From Topomyia yanbarensis (lineage: Eukaryota; Arthropoda; Insecta; Diptera; Culicidae), in assembly GCF_030247195.1 (NCBI RefSeq), contig NC_080671.1, positions 104,085,845 to 104,149,844 of the forward strand: a stretch of 64,000 nucleotides of DNA, written 5' to 3'. The translations under genes and the position numbers were made by a program. A model generated the notes under the pieces. That model was not told the origin of the DNA. It saw only the letters and a list, made by a program, of their open reading frames with translations, and ran no database searches. Positions 33,590-46,352 of this stretch are shown here, one piece after another (the stretch's first letter is position 1; every line of letters begins with the position of its first letter).

Positions 33590-34755
33590 CAGAAAAATGA
33601 TGAATTTTTGAAAACTCAATCGGCCCACCGCTGAGTTGATTCCTAGTCCCACCAGGAGTACTTGCACCAAATTTGAAGCAAATCGGATAAGTCTAACTAT
33701 TGGACCAACGGGCCTGAAGTTTATATGGGATTTTTCAACAATTTACATGGAGAAAACTCACTAGCTCGTATTTTCGCCGCTAGGTGGCACTGTATACATC
33801 GTATTATCACTGTAAGTGAAAATAAGAAAGATATTTTAATTGTCTACAACTTTGTCGAAGACTACTAGTAAATCCGGCTATGTTAAAAGAAGTTATTAAA
33901 CTTTTAACGAAGTGATGTCTGAGTCAGTTTTGCATGGGGCCTAGCAGTGCATGGTTGTGTATCAGTACTCGAGTCCCGCGAACTATATATTTTTGTGAAA
34001 TAATGGTTAGATTTAGCTGAATAGTATGTTTACAAGAATTATAGTAAATAATACGAGTTATGTTTTGGTTAGAAAATATTAGTTCCACCTGTGACCGCAT
34101 AGAGGGCGCCACCACTAACTTTTCATAGAAGAGAGATAGAGTATCAAGATGTTCAGAAGAAATACTGAAAAATGCCTGTTCTATAACTTTGTAGAAGACA
34201 CCTAATTTCTATCTCTCTCCGTTGAAAAGTTTGTGTTGGCGCCCTCTATGCGATCACAGGTGGAACTAAAATTTTCTAATCAAAGCATGACTCGTATTAT
34301 TTACTATAATTCTTCTGAACATACTATTGAGCTAAACCTAACAATTATTTCACAAAAATGTTTAGTTCGTGTGAATCGAGTACTGATACACAACCATGCA
34401 CTATTAGGCCCCATGCAAAACTGACTCAGACATCACTTCGTTAAAAGTTTAATAACTTCTTTTAACAAAGTCGGATTTACTTGCAGTCTTCGACTAAGTT
34501 GTAGACAATTCAATTATCTTTCTTATTTTCACTTACAGTGATAATACGATGCATACAGTGCCACCTAGCGGCGAAAATGTATGCTGGTGGGTTTTCTCCA
34601 TGTAAATTGTTGAAAATTCCCATACAAACTTCAGGCCCGTTGGTCCGGTAGTTAGACTTGTCCGATTTGCTTCAAATTTGGTGCAAGTACTCCTGGTGGG
34701 ACTAGGAATCGACGCAGAGGTGGGCCGATAGGGGTCATTTTTTTCCTGTCACCCT
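33590..34755. mobile_element. Large foldback element, ~550-bp arms
   Basis: Arms at about 33590-34141 and 34208-34755 are reverse complements with only a ~66-bp spacer. Landmarks on both sides include TCGGCCCACC, TCCTAGTCCCACCAGGAGTA, GCCGCTAGGTGGCACTGTAT and GAGGGCGCCA. The right terminus reads inward as GGGTGACAGGAAAAAAATGA; the left terminus is more diverged. Because of the palindrome, the same 63-codon open frame appears on both strands near 33924-34115 and 34233-34424; I do not consider it a gene. A shorter relative lies at 57671-58180. Confidence 0.85.
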
Positions 34756-35139
34756 AACCAACACATTCAAATCTTCTCTGCGTCGCACTCATGTTTCATC
34801 AATTCTTATTCAATAAATAATACCGCGTCGGATTGTCCTGGAAGTGTGTAGCATTTTGCTTGTCATTGTATTGCGCTTCAAGCGGAGTAAACACAATGGG
34901 GATAAAGACGAGGTTCGATTTTTCTACACGACACATTCCGTATTTGAAGATCGGCTCACACTCGGCTAGCTTCAACGCACAGTCAGAAAAAACGACTCGG
35001 AATAGTGGTGGGGTACTTCGGCCGGTGTTAAATTGAAATTTTTTTCTATCACTGACGCTAACAGCAAGATAGCGACTGCACAAAACAGGAACAGTCCTTC
35101 CCGTTATCTACGGGAAGCAAGACCTATGGTTTGAATCCA

Positions 35140-35345
35140 CGTGTCCGAACCGAGGGTCCGGATCCAGACACTTGTCTAGATCTAAGCACCAAGTCTGGGC
35201 CTGGTTCAGGTCCGGACTTAGAAAGGGGATGGGCTAGATCTAGGTACTGGTCCGGATCCGGGAGGTCCGGACTTGGGAACTGGTCTGGATCCGAGAACTG
35301 GTCGGATCGGGAACTGTGTCGGATCTGACAACTAGGACGGATCCG
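35140..35345. repeat. Degenerate GGTCCGGATCC array
   Basis: About a dozen loose iterations of (A)CTGGTCCGGATCC(G) with BamHI-like GGATCC and TAGATCTAG variants. It is GC-rich against AT-rich flanks, and the open frame through it is a by-product of the repeat. Confidence 0.7.
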
Positions 35346-37447
35346 GAAACCGCCTGAAAATTTTTTTCGCTATCCAACCTACCCAGTAAAAAATCCGTAA
35401 TTCGGGCTGGTTTCTACCAATATTGGGGTAGATTCCAGCCTGAATTTGGTTGGATATCCGCCAGGATTCCGGTTGGTTTGACTCGGTGCTAATACTATCA
35501 TAGAAATCGACCGAATTATTCTACATGCGAACAGAACCGAGGTTCACACATATTGAAAAAGTGTTTGATTGTGTGATGCACATACATGAACAGCAACCGA
35601 AATTCGTCATTCCACCGTTTGCTACCTTTGCGGGAATATGAGTTTAATACCACAATGCGCAATTGCGTGGTCTGTTACCGAAAAGACAATAGAATCTTAC
35701 CCAAAAGTAATAGAAACATTCTCGTCGGATTTTGGGTGTATTTTTTTGATTGCGTAGAGTTGAGACAAAAACTCAATATGATTAAGAACAAGAATATCAG
35801 TCAGGATCGGTTTTTACGAGCATTTCATTGTTATTGTATTATCAATTATATAAATAGCCGCTGAGCAAGATTGGAGTTGAAAAAAATTCCAATATATTAG
35901 CGCATTTACCCAAAATTCCACGCAACCTTTCCCGATTGAAAGGAACGACCGCGCTTCGAGAAACACCGCGCTTAGCCAATCTATCACAATATCGCAAATT
36001 TGTATAACGAAGGGCTGAATGAATCAGCCCTGCGTTAAACAACGTTTTGTGCAGGTTGAGTATACCAGATGAAAGTGGTGCCAAATTGACCACATACAGT
36101 AAAATTCAAAAATTCTTTTCAGATCACATAGTTAATAAAATTGAGCTATACTTATCATTTAAATTCTGTTCTTGCTTTCAAACCAAAATGGGAGGCTTAT
36201 TACTACCGCAATTAGAAGTATTAGTTACACCAAAAACTTACTGGTAACCTTAGAATGGTCTTTAGTAATCAGTTGTTACGGCGTGTACGTTTCGGTGAAT
36301 GTCTCAATATTTCCAGCTATTAATGGTGGTGTTAATTGAGTGCTGAATTGAACGGAGTACAAAAATTTTGTGCACTGTGTACTAGAGCTCGCTGTCAAGA
36401 ATAGTGAAAAAACGCTTTTAATCCACCTAACAGTGTGATGAGACATTTCTTATAACTCTTATCACTCTCTTCGGATATTATATCGTTTGAGAACATTTAG
36501 AACTTGATGTTTCGCGATGTTTTTGATAACACATACTACATGGGATAGTGGCAGGACTCAGAGAATCGCTCAAATCAGCATAGGACAACATCAGTGCTAG
36601 AAATCTCAAACCAAATCAATGGGAAAGCGAAAAAATGTCCCATAAAATAGACATTCCAACGAATTATTGTTAATGCTCTGTTAATAAAATATCCAAATTG
36701 TGGTGGGAAAACTGAATTTTCCTAAAGGGGTTATTTATTTATCATTCGGATGTATGAAAAAAGCCTTATGTTTACATTTGTGAATATCGCCCTTTTCACA
36801 AAAAAGCGTTGAAATGAAATCGCAGCTCCTGATATCACGTTATCTCTGAAGTGCCTGCGTGCATAGTTCCAAATTTTACTTCGACATCGACTATTTCTAA
36901 AGGTAACTTCCCAGTAGTATCCTTGATTTGAATTATTACCGCTAATCCTAATGTCAAAGAACAAATAAAAACCTCTCGAAAACGAACCGTTTGGGGAAAT
37001 CATCATCATTACTGGAATTTTCATTTTCACGAAACTTTTCGATAGCCTTCCGTCACATGCGTTAATGCACTGGGTGCACAGTGCTCCGAAAATCTAGCGA
37101 AATCGTCTTAGGGCACCAGCGGATCTAATTCAGAGCTATCTGCGCGGCGAGTTAAATCTGTAAAGAACACTAAAAATTATTTTCCATTCCATAATTTTCA
37201 GTTCAGCAATTCGAGAGATCGTACTCACCGCAAGCCATGAAAAATAGACTACGTTGTGAAGCGATGGTCACTATTTATTAAAAAAATCACGGTTAAATAA
37301 AAAATTAAACTATTAAAAAATTTCAAATAGTTTATAATTTTCACAAACTTATTAGGAAAAATTGTTTAATAAGCTTTCGTAATATTGTGTAGGACAAAAG
37401 CTGAAAATTTCAGTATTTTCTGTATCTGCAACATATAAACCCTTAAG

Positions 37448-37469
37448 TATACCAATTAATTGGTATACG
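37448..37469. repeat. Perfect 22-bp palindrome
   Basis: GTATACCAATT followed directly by its reverse complement with no loop. Function unknown; such sites can bind dimeric proteins or arise by chance in AT-rich DNA. Confidence 0.75.
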
Positions 37470-38230
37470 AATTGGAATAGGTTCGCCAAATTTTGGAGGA
37501 AGTCTATAAAATAACCTCTTGAAAGCTACCTAAAAATTGTTGTAGTTCGATGCAATAAAAAATCATATTTGGCAATACATATTTGGCTGATACAATTGGG
37601 GTGTCAATGTATTATAATAGATATTCAGCATTCGAAGAAGTTTCTTGTGAACGAGTGTAGAACGACTTTGTTTCTACTTACTTGAAGTCAGCGGCGTAGC
37701 CAGAAATTCGGTTTGGCGGGGGTTTGGTGAAAATCGATCTTACTGTCTAAACGGCATAATTCCGAAACCATAATTTTTGAAGTTTTAAAATTATGCAGAA
37801 TTATTTTCCAGAAAACAGTAACAAGGTTCGTGTCTTTAGCGAATTTGTTGCGACTTTATTGTAGTCCTGAATATTAACCTGAGAAAATTCACCATAAATA
37901 CTTCTTGGACAATATACCGTCAAAATTGTTTTATCAAATGATGCGCTGTTTAACGTTTGTAAAACTCATCGAAGATACTAAACCTCCGAAATTGGCGGTT
38001 TCAAAATGATGTTATCTTGACCTTAAATTACTGTTTTTAAACATTTGACCTATACATACAATTGGTCATACAACCAAAATCAAATGCTCATCAAAATCGA
38101 TCAGAACCTGCTAGAGTCGAATGGAAATCGTCATTTTTCATAAATTTCTCTCTACATTCGGAAAGTGTTATCCTCGTTATTAATCATATTACGTTTTCGT
38201 CTCAACTGGACGCATTCCCAAAATAAAAAC

Positions 38231-39022
38231 CTGTTTTAATCCATCTAGTGGTGCAATTGTGCTTGTCTCATTTGTCCAGACTACGATTCCATGGCTGGTT
38301 ATGTTCAATACAATGGTGGGAATGAATATTACATGTTCAGTACGATTTGCACATACATACAATGGATCGACAGCCACGATCTTGAGATACTATGTGATAC
38401 TGAAACATCGCTTGAAACCAGCGGCGGATCATGGAGAAAGATCCGAGAGGTCCAGGTGCAGCCGAAAATTTTCAACTTGTTAAGAAATTTTAAATTAGTT
38501 TTAATTTTAAAGTAGCAACCCCTCACTGCATACTCCCTCCGGGCCGGTATGATTGACGATTTTTAGAGTGATTGCATAACCTTTCTATATGAGAAAGGCA
38601 AAAATGTACCAAAGTCCAAAGAAGTCAATTTTTGTCAAACATCTCAATGTTTCATGCATTGTAAAGTCATTTGGCATCAAAAATACAAATTTGATGTTGA
38701 AAATTTTTCATTTCAGTTTATATGAGAATTTGCTGTGTGATTGCACTCTTCAACTCGTAACTCCGGAACCGGAAGTCCAATCAATAAAAAATTCAATAAC
38801 AGCCGATGGGAAGGTTGTACCTTTCATTTGAGACTAACTTTGTGCAAATCGGTCCTGCCATCTCTGAGAAACTGAGGTCACATTTTTTTCCACATACACA
38901 CATACATACACACACAGACATTTTCCGATCTCGACAAACTCAGTCGATTGACATATGACACTCGGCCCTCCAGGTCGGGATTAGATTGACGAATTTTAGA
39001 GTGAATGAGAAAGGCAAAAACA
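38231..39022 (-). repeat. Inverted copies of the 'CCCGGAGGGCCGAG' family
   Basis: Starts with the family terminus (CCTGTTTTAATCCATCTAG, then TGCAATTGTGC). Two family ends follow: GATTGCATAACCTTTCTAT with ATGAGAAAGGCAAAAA at about 38568-38605, and GAATGAGAAAGGCAAAAACA at 39000-39021. CTCCGGAACCGGAAGTCC and a CACACATACATACACAC tract identify the second unit. It therefore looks like a truncated copy beside a shorter complete one. Confidence 0.7.
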
Positions 39023-40200
39023 TTTTTAGCAAATGTTGAAAGTTATGCATTTTTTTGGTGAGCAGTTCTATGTTTCATTAAATCAATTTTAACTTCGCTT
39101 CCTATTAAATAAAGGCCCTTATTACAGTACATCTCTACAAAAACGAGCTCAATTTGAAAATAAATCTGAGGATTGTGATTGATTACAGAACTCTGGAATT
39201 TTCTATTGGAATGTTTTCAGGCAGGAATTTGGTATTGATGCAATTTGACAACTGTGAAATCAAAACCAATAGATCAGTTACATATCAGGACCCCATTCCG
39301 ACAATTTATCAAACGTCCTCATGATGTCTACAACAACAGGTTATCAATCTACGGATCAGATAATTGTTATTGTAATATTGAATTAAATCAGTCAGCATCA
39401 ATAAATTTTCAACTTCAATCCAATTTTTTTGTTGGGTGTGGTGGGGGGGGGGGGGGTGTTGTATGGTGGTAAACCCCAAAACCTTCTCGTGGCTACGCCG
39501 TTGCTTGGAGTTATTTATTTCGCTTTTCATTTTCCGATATGTTTCAGATCGATCCGATGGTTATAAGTTAGAAAAATTGCAGTGAGAAGGTTCGCACAAA
39601 TGAACATTTTTGTACTGATAAGGTATCAAGTTCCTTCCAGACAACTTGGAAGTGTTCGGTGATTATTTGTAGCGGTTGTAGATAGTAAAATGAAATACAA
39701 AAGTCGTTTTATCGAAATAATGTTTAGCTTATTTCAATGGATTATTACTATATTGAACAATAAATGGGCGACAAAGAGTAATCAACAAACAACAAGCCAT
39801 AACTTTTAAAGTATTCAAAATAGATATTTAAAGTCTTTAGTAAAGTTATTCGCAAAAGTAAGAGCTACAAATTTGCTGAAGACATCATTTCGATATAATC
39901 ACTTCCAAGAAAATTTGTGAAAATATCTCACTCATAGGGGGATTAATCACCAAAAGCACAATTCCAGAAGAAAGGCCATATTACCTCCATTAAATTCTCC
40001 GAAGATACTATTGACCTAAAATAAGCCGTTTTGGCGTTAATAATAGATTATATGTTTTTGGTCATATTTCTGGCTATGGGAAATGATAAAAATCTTTCAT
40101 CCGCATTTAATGTTAAATATCTCTTTTGATAATAGTCTGATTTCTACAATCTATAGCTTGTTCGAAAGGTATTCGTTAAAGCTGTCCAAAAACATATAAA
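39023..40200. other. AT-rich, no gene; hAT-like end near 39.44-39.51 kb
   Basis: A G-homopolymer tract followed by CACGAGAAGG-type sequence and GGCTACGCCGTTG (inverse of CAACGGCGTAGCC) at 39440-39510 marks a MITE-like terminus pointing left. The adjoining segment matches 33090-33140 inverted. The rest is unassigned. Confidence 0.45.
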
Positions 40201-40555
40201 TTGTTAATCTATATTGTCGATTTCGGCAGATAATTTCAAAAAACTGCAAAAAACGCCATTTTTACGCATTCAAACATTCATATCTTGGAAACTAAACATC
40301 AGAATCAAAAACAAATTAATAGCGTTCATACTGTTTTTTAGTTCTTTCATTTAAAATTGGTTTGGATAAGATCGGTTCAGCCATTGCTGAGAAACACGAA
40401 TGAGAATTTGTCCGTTACATACACACACACACAGACATTGTCCCAAATCGTCGAGCTAAGTCGATTGGTATATAAGACTCGGCCCTCCGGGCCTCGGAAA
40501 AAATCTTGAAAGTTTGAGCGAATTCTATACATTTCTTTTATAAGAAATGTAAAAG
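40201..40555 (-). repeat. Repeat family subtype 2, inverted
   Basis: Inverse of the head seen at 10.63-10.90 kb: TACATTTCTTTTATAAGAAA at the end, then CTCGGCCCTCCGGGCCTCGG, a CACACACACAGACA tract and GGTTCAGCCATTGCTGAG. It is non-coding. Confidence 0.65.
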
Positions 40556-42229
40556 GATAAATAAATGCTGGATAACTTTTTTACGGTCACGATGACTTTT
40601 ATTCGCAACTGTCAAATTTTGATGTTAAGTATCATTGAAGAATTTTACAACGTAAAACAGCACATCTTCTGATATAATAATTTTAGTGGTTTATCCTTCT
40701 AGAAGTAATTATAGAGAAATTAATCTTTAAGAAAATTTAGCTCAAGACTTAATGTCCTCACCAAAGTTTTCGAAAATGCTATTTCAAACAACTTTGTTGA
40801 AGACATGAATACTTTATATATTCAGAGTATCCAAATATAGTAGACTATATATAAAAGAAAAGCTTTTAAACAAATCATTCTGATATAACTGCATTTGATA
40901 AATTTCTTCTGCGGTTTACAAACAATAAAATTCACATTGCATTTTAAGTATGAGTCTCTGAAGTTTACAAAAAAAAACTATTGAAATGAAACTGGTTTTA
41001 ATTTTTTTTCCTAAATATTGTTTTATATCTCGATATGCTGCATTCATGTAGCCTTCATATTTTTGACAAAATTGTTTAAAATGATATTATCAACAACTTT
41101 GCTGAAGGCACTAAGTCACTTACCATTTTTGAAGAGGTAATTTTCCATAATTATTTCCAGGAAATTAATCAATAGAATTTGTATATCAAAAGATGCGCTG
41201 TTTTTTGTTGAAAAACTTCTTCGAAGTTGTTAAACCTTCAATTTAAAGTTGATGATTTCGAAATTATGTGGTCTTAACTGTTGAGAAAGATTTCGAAAAT
41301 TTGTCCCACTTTAGAAGTTTACATTCTTTGACTTCATTGACAATATGTACAAGAAAATAATCTATGGTTTGAACAATGTTCCATATTGGTTCTTCTTGTT
41401 TGTAAACTGGAATGGCATCTGTTAGAATACTTATGTTTCTGAATTTCCAATAACTGATGAAACTCTTATTAAATTTCAGCATTTTCAAAAAATCTACAAT
41501 TTTCTTTAACACCAGACCCCCCCCCCCCCCCCCCTCGCCCAACCCAAATTTCTGGGTGCGCCACTGACAAGCATCTTTGGCGAGGCCCAAAATCACCGTT
41601 CTATCTCAACACAAGGCAATTTAGGGGAAGAATTCCTTGAACGTGCTATAAAAATACAAAAATGCAAATATTATCCATTTTAATCACCGGTCAATTAAGG
41701 TCAGTCTACCTTCTCATCTCGTTCAGAGTAGAAACTAAAAATCGTTCCGCTATGTATACACGACAGGAACAAATATTCACTCAACAACAATCACGCCCAG
41801 TGAGGCTTACATGTGCAGCTGATTCTATGCTAATGGACGAGTTTTGCTCGGGGTTGGGTCGGTCTGTGACAAATTCTGCCAGAAACTCCTCAGGAGGAAA
41901 AATTTCAGGATTGAATGGGCCCACGCCAAAGTCTCTGAAAAAAGCTTGGCATTTAATTCATAAAATATAGGAATCAACTTTTTTATAAACAATTTGCGAC
42001 TTTTAATGATTCTAATCTCTTCTTTCTATTTGGAAATAATTTCATATTATTATTATTACTTATTGCTCGTGTATATTTTCCTTATAACCATCAATATTAG
42101 CATAATATTAAATTTTGCTTTGAAAAAGGTTGGCATTTCACAAATATTAAAGTGCACATTACTCTACACTAAATTTAAAACTCGGCCAACCAGCCCCGCA
42201 CAGAACTCGACCAACCAACCCCAATATAT
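40556..42229. other. Unassigned AT-rich DNA; C-tract TE end at 41.5 kb
   Basis: 41518-41572 has a C homopolymer then CCCAACCCAAATTTCTGGGT and GCGCCACTG, which inverted reads CAGTGGCGC...CCAGAAATTTGGG. This matches the opposite-facing end at 37689, but the flanking 8-mers differ, so they are probably ends of two separate elements. CTCGGCCAACCAGCCCCG occurs at 42181 and again at 43009. No gene is supported. Confidence 0.45.
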
Positions 42230-42326
42230 CCCTAGTAACAATTGAGGTTTTAAGGTAGTTTTAAAGCCACTCATAAAACTTAGATTGCACTTGTAGCATG
42301 CTACAAAACTTCAATTGTTACTTGGG
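42230..42326. mobile_element. 97-bp MITE, inverted copy of 12606-12702
   Basis: Same length and termini (CCCTAGTAACAATTGAGG ... CAATTGTTACTTGGG) as the element at 12.6 kb, in the opposite orientation. AT flanks both sides. Two same-length copies in one window point to a numerous, young family. Confidence 0.85.
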
Positions 42327-42548
42327 ATATTTTCAAGGTATATAAGGTTACACTGGTAATCGTTATACCATTTTGTTGGGTTTTGAATACCATTTCTAGC
42401 AGTACCAAGTTATTGGAAATCAGATGTAAATTGATTAGCGTTACACATATTATTTTTCAGAAACATCAATTTACTCACCAGTGCCGAAAAAAGAATAAAC
42501 GTGCTCCTGTACAAACGACACCACCAAAACACCTGAAATTACGTCGCT

Positions 42549-42932
42549 ACACACAAAAAAATAATGAAATTTAAGCGACATGTAAATCAATACGAATGTA
42601 AACATACAAAGATTGAATCAAAACTTTGATTGAAAATTGCGTTAAAATCAATGCACTCAGTTGGAGCATCAAAGACACACTTTCATTCGTGTAATATTAC
42701 ATGTCATTCATTTTACAGCAATATGCGTGTAAAAAATACATTGAAGTACATTGGTTTTCCGTTTGAAGAAACTGTAATTTTCAATCCACATGTAGAATTA
42801 TAATAAAATTCGTTGAAGAAAGCACGACAAGTCGTGTGGATTTTTGGTGGAACTTAATTTTACATTTATATTCATGCTCCAAATATGTGCATGAAAATAA
42901 ACTTAAAATTACAAAATATTTTTTTCTGTGTG
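42549..42932. mobile_element. ~384-bp MITE with ACACACA(G)AAAAAAAT ends
   Basis: The left end reads ACACACAAAAAAATAATG and then AAATTTAAG; the right end, inverted, reads GCACACAGAAAAAAATATTT and then AATTTTAAG. The interior is AT-rich and non-coding. A duplication was not clearly found. It could instead be two chance A-rich ends, but the register of the match over about 30 bp favours a real inverted repeat. Confidence 0.5.
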
Positions 42933-43242
42933 CATTAGTGACCTAATACCTCACCAAAATCACTATAGATGTCGCTACTGCGCATAATAGCTTTTTCATA
43001 AAAGGAACTCGGCCAACCAGCCCCGGTCACCCCCACTGTTTATGAAAATACTTTGAATGGGCTTCTCAAGATTTTGTAGTGTATGTCGTCGATTCAAGCA
43101 ATAAAACACGTTTTTATTTTAACTTGTACACAAAGTAGACAACTCCCTCAAGAACGTTTGTTTTAACAAATGTCAACTGTAAAATAAAGTTTTAATTTTT
43201 TACGCTTTCATCATATAACAATTTAACAAGGCGAATGATTAC
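42933..43242. other. Unassigned AT-rich spacer
   Basis: Contains the second CTCGGCCAACCAGCCCCG at 43009; nothing else is supported. Confidence 0.45.
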
Positions 43243-43316
43243 AAATATTTATTTATTTCAAGTCGTCAATCAGATGTAGACCGGTTTCTTACAATAATTA
43301 TTAAACTAACTTAACA

Positions 43317-46300
43317 CTAGTTAAAATTTTGGTTTACTTTAAACTGCTGCTTAAGTTTTGTTTTCGACATAGTGAAGTCAATGCTTTCGCAATGTTTGTT
43401 GTAAATATTCATCATTTGGTTTAATGGGCCAAACTTGGCATAATTAGTGCGATGGCGAATTGTACAAAAGATGCTGCGGTTACGTAGTTGTCGAGAAGGA
43501 GCATAAAAATTTAGTTTCGATAAAAGTTCGATTGAATCAATACGATGTGATACAATGTCGTTTACAAATGATACCATAGAAAATTCTCGACGATCTTTCA
43601 AGGTTTGAATGTCAATTAGCATGCACCGTGCTTCATAAGATGGCAAATGTAGTCCAGTCCAACCTAGTTTACGAAGAGCGAACATCAAAAACTGCTTTTG
43701 TACTGATTCTTTACGGTTTGCATGTGTTGCTGAAAAAGGCGACCAAACTATACTACAATATTCTAGTGTTGAACGCACATAGGCTACATATAATGTTTTT
43801 ATTGTGTAGGGATCTTGGAAATTATAGCAGAAGCGTTTAATAAAACCTAGTGTGCTGTTTGCTTTGTTAATTATTGTGTTATAATGATCTATGAATGTTA
43901 TTTTGGAATCTATAATAACTCCTAGATCTCTTATTCTGTCACACTTTTCTACTTGTTGATTTCCCAATAAGATTCTATTGTTCTGTATATTATTCTTTCT
44001 ACTCAATGTTATGGAATTACATTTTTTACATTCAGTTTCAGCAGGCTTTTATTACACCATGTATAAAATATATTTACTTCGTTTTGAAATGTCTGAAAGT
44101 CTTCACCATTTCTTATTTCTAGAAATAGTTTCATATCATCAGCATATATAAGAACTTTTACATTTTTTAGAATGAAGGAAATGTCGTTAACAAATAAAAT
44201 AAACAATAGCGGGCCCAAATGAGACCCTTGAGGGACTCCTGATGTAACTTGAATTGGAATTGATTTTATCCCTTTAAATCTAACAGCTTGTTCACGATTT
44301 GTAAGATATGATTGTACCCATGTAAGAAGTCCTGGCTCAAACCCCATTTTTTCTAATTTAAAAAGTAGCATGGGTATGTCGATGCGATCAAATGCTTTGC
44401 TAAAATCTGTATAAAGAGCTTCAACGTGGTTTCCGTTATCCATTGCTGTTAAGGTGTAGTTAATGAATTCGAGTAGATTTGTACTTGTAGAACGCCCTTT
44501 GAAAAAACCATGTTGCACATGGGTAATTCTGTTCTTGATTTGGTGGAATAAATTTTCATTAACAATCGCCTCGAAAATCTTGGGAATGCACGAGATGATA
44601 GCTATTCCACGAAAGTTACGCACATCGGATTTTTTACCATTTTTAAAAATTGGAACTAGGAAAGAGCTTTTCCATGTTTTAGGAAAACAACCTGATTCTA
44701 GAGACATGTTAAAAAGCCAAAATAAAGGAGCGGTTAGTTCTATTGACAAAGTTTTTAAAAACACCGGTGGAACGCCATCAGGTCCAGGGCTTTTAGAGCT
44801 ATCCAAGTTTTTTAAGGCATCCATGATTGTATGTACTTTTATCTGTTTAATGTTAATATCTCTTGAAAGTTCTGGGAGGAATGAAAAGTATTCACGCTCT
44901 CGATCCTTCTCTGAAAATGTAGTGTAAACTTCCTGGAAGAATGTTGCAAAAAGATTGCAGATTTCCTCTGAGTTATCGCCTACCTTTCCATCAAGATGCA
45001 TTTCTGTTGGGAAATAATCCGATTTTATTTTAGTTTTTACGTAATTAAAGAAGTTTTTTGGGCAAGTTTTTATATTGCGTTCTGTTCTTGCATTGTACTC
45101 TTCAAACGCGATATCAATGGCAAGGTTCAATTGATCGCATAGATTTAAATAGTTTGTTAATTTATCTTTGCTGTTGTATTTTTTGTAGATTTTGTGTGCT
45201 TTCTGCTTACGATTTTTTAAATTTTTGATTTCTCTATTAAACCAGATGGGATGTTTTGAGTTATAGTGACGCCTTCTTCTTTTCAATGGTATATCTTCGT
45301 GAATGACTTCAAATAATATTTTGTAGAAGATGTCTACGGCAGCTTCAACATTTTCTTCATTTCTTAAAATCATTTGCCAGTTTATTGCATTAATTTTTTG
45401 CCTCAAGCTTTCATAGTTAGCGGACTCGTAATCAAATACCTCCTCAAATTCACTATCACCAGGTCTGTCGTTAACATGCAAGTATATAGAAAACTCAATG
45501 GCTGTATGATAAGCTTCATTCTTCCATAAGGGAGTAAGTGATTCCGTTACACAGAAGTCTTCGTCTATATTCGTCATTAATAAATCTAAATAGCAATGTC
45601 GCTGATTTCTTATGTGATTTATTTGATTAAGTCCTAAACTGGCAGATTTATCGCAAATGAACTGCAAAGTTTCATTTTCCCCTACAACAGGAAGTAGGAT
45701 GCTCTCATTATCAGCATCTGGTATGAAATCAATACCGCGTTGATTGAAATTGCCATATATGTGAACTTTCACGTGCGGGGAAAGACTATTAATAATGCAT
45801 TCAGCAGCACGATAAAACTTTTCGTAAGTCGTTTTTCGAGCAAAATTTGGAGGAAAATACACCGAAGCGAAAACGTGAGTTTCGTCTTTAACATGTACTT
45901 TCACCCACACATGCTCGAATTCTTTTGATTTTATAGTTTTGATAACTTCTGCATTTAGTTTTGCTGAAAACAGCAATCAAAGCGCCCCCTCCTGACTTCT
46001 TACCAGATACATGACAATCACGGTCATCCCTAAATACATTGTAATTGCTCCCGAAAACTTCTTCACTTCTCACTGTTTCGTCCCAACTAGTCTCAGTTGC
46101 TAAAATTACGGAATAATGACAACCTAATATTTTGTTTTGAATCACATTCATCTTAGCTGCACTTTTCATGCGGTTAAAGTTTTGGCAATAGACCAAGATT
46201 TCTGTTCTTGACTGAGATTCTCTTGGAGAAGTGTTAGTTGAATGGGAATTAATTAGACCTAGCTCTACCTCTTCTAAATCTTGAATCGCAATATGATTTG

Positions 46301-46352
46301 TCAATTCATTAGTATCTTGCTCTAATGAGCGCGTCGATAGCGGCAAAAACAC
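43317..46352 (-). pseudogene. CR1-like LINE ORF2 (endonuclease-RT), two frameshifts
   Basis: Three consecutive frames give one protein: 46352-~45970 (endonuclease start, LVYCQNFNRM, ETSWDE, SGGGALIAV), ~45976-44009 (rest of endonuclease and RT, with SPGPDGVPP, GIAIISCIPKIFE, TDFSKAFDRID, SGVPQGSHLGPLLF, IYADDMKLF) and 44006-43317 (RT thumb and C terminus, LGVIIDSK, LEYCSIVW). The first shift fits one extra T in a T run, the second one missing A in an A run. Either an assembly error in homopolymers or recent decay would explain them. The usual GDFN endonuclease motif reads GNFN here, and the usual SDH motif reads AYH. Confidence 0.85.

Larger units (their letters stand above)
34756..37688. other. 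Unassigned AT-rich DNA with small repeats
   Basis: No gene is supported. It holds the GGTCCGGATCC array at 35140-35345, a repeat terminus near 36410-36475 (inverse of 20455-20520) and a 22-bp palindrome at 37448-37469. A TE-like end begins at 37689 (CAGCGGCGTAGCCAGAAATT). Confidence 0.45.

Noticed and set aside
33924..34424. A pair of similar 63-residue proteins on opposite strands
   Set aside because: They are mirror images produced by the palindromic foldback arms; no domain is recognised.
35131..35328. 65-residue Gly/Ser/Trp-rich protein
   Set aside because: It is a translation of the GGTCCGGATCC array.
37689..41572. One 3.9-kb hAT-like transposon between facing CAG(C/T)GGCG ends
   Set aside because: The flanking 8-mers differ, the interior has no transposase, and other repeat copies lie between; two separate element ends are more likely.
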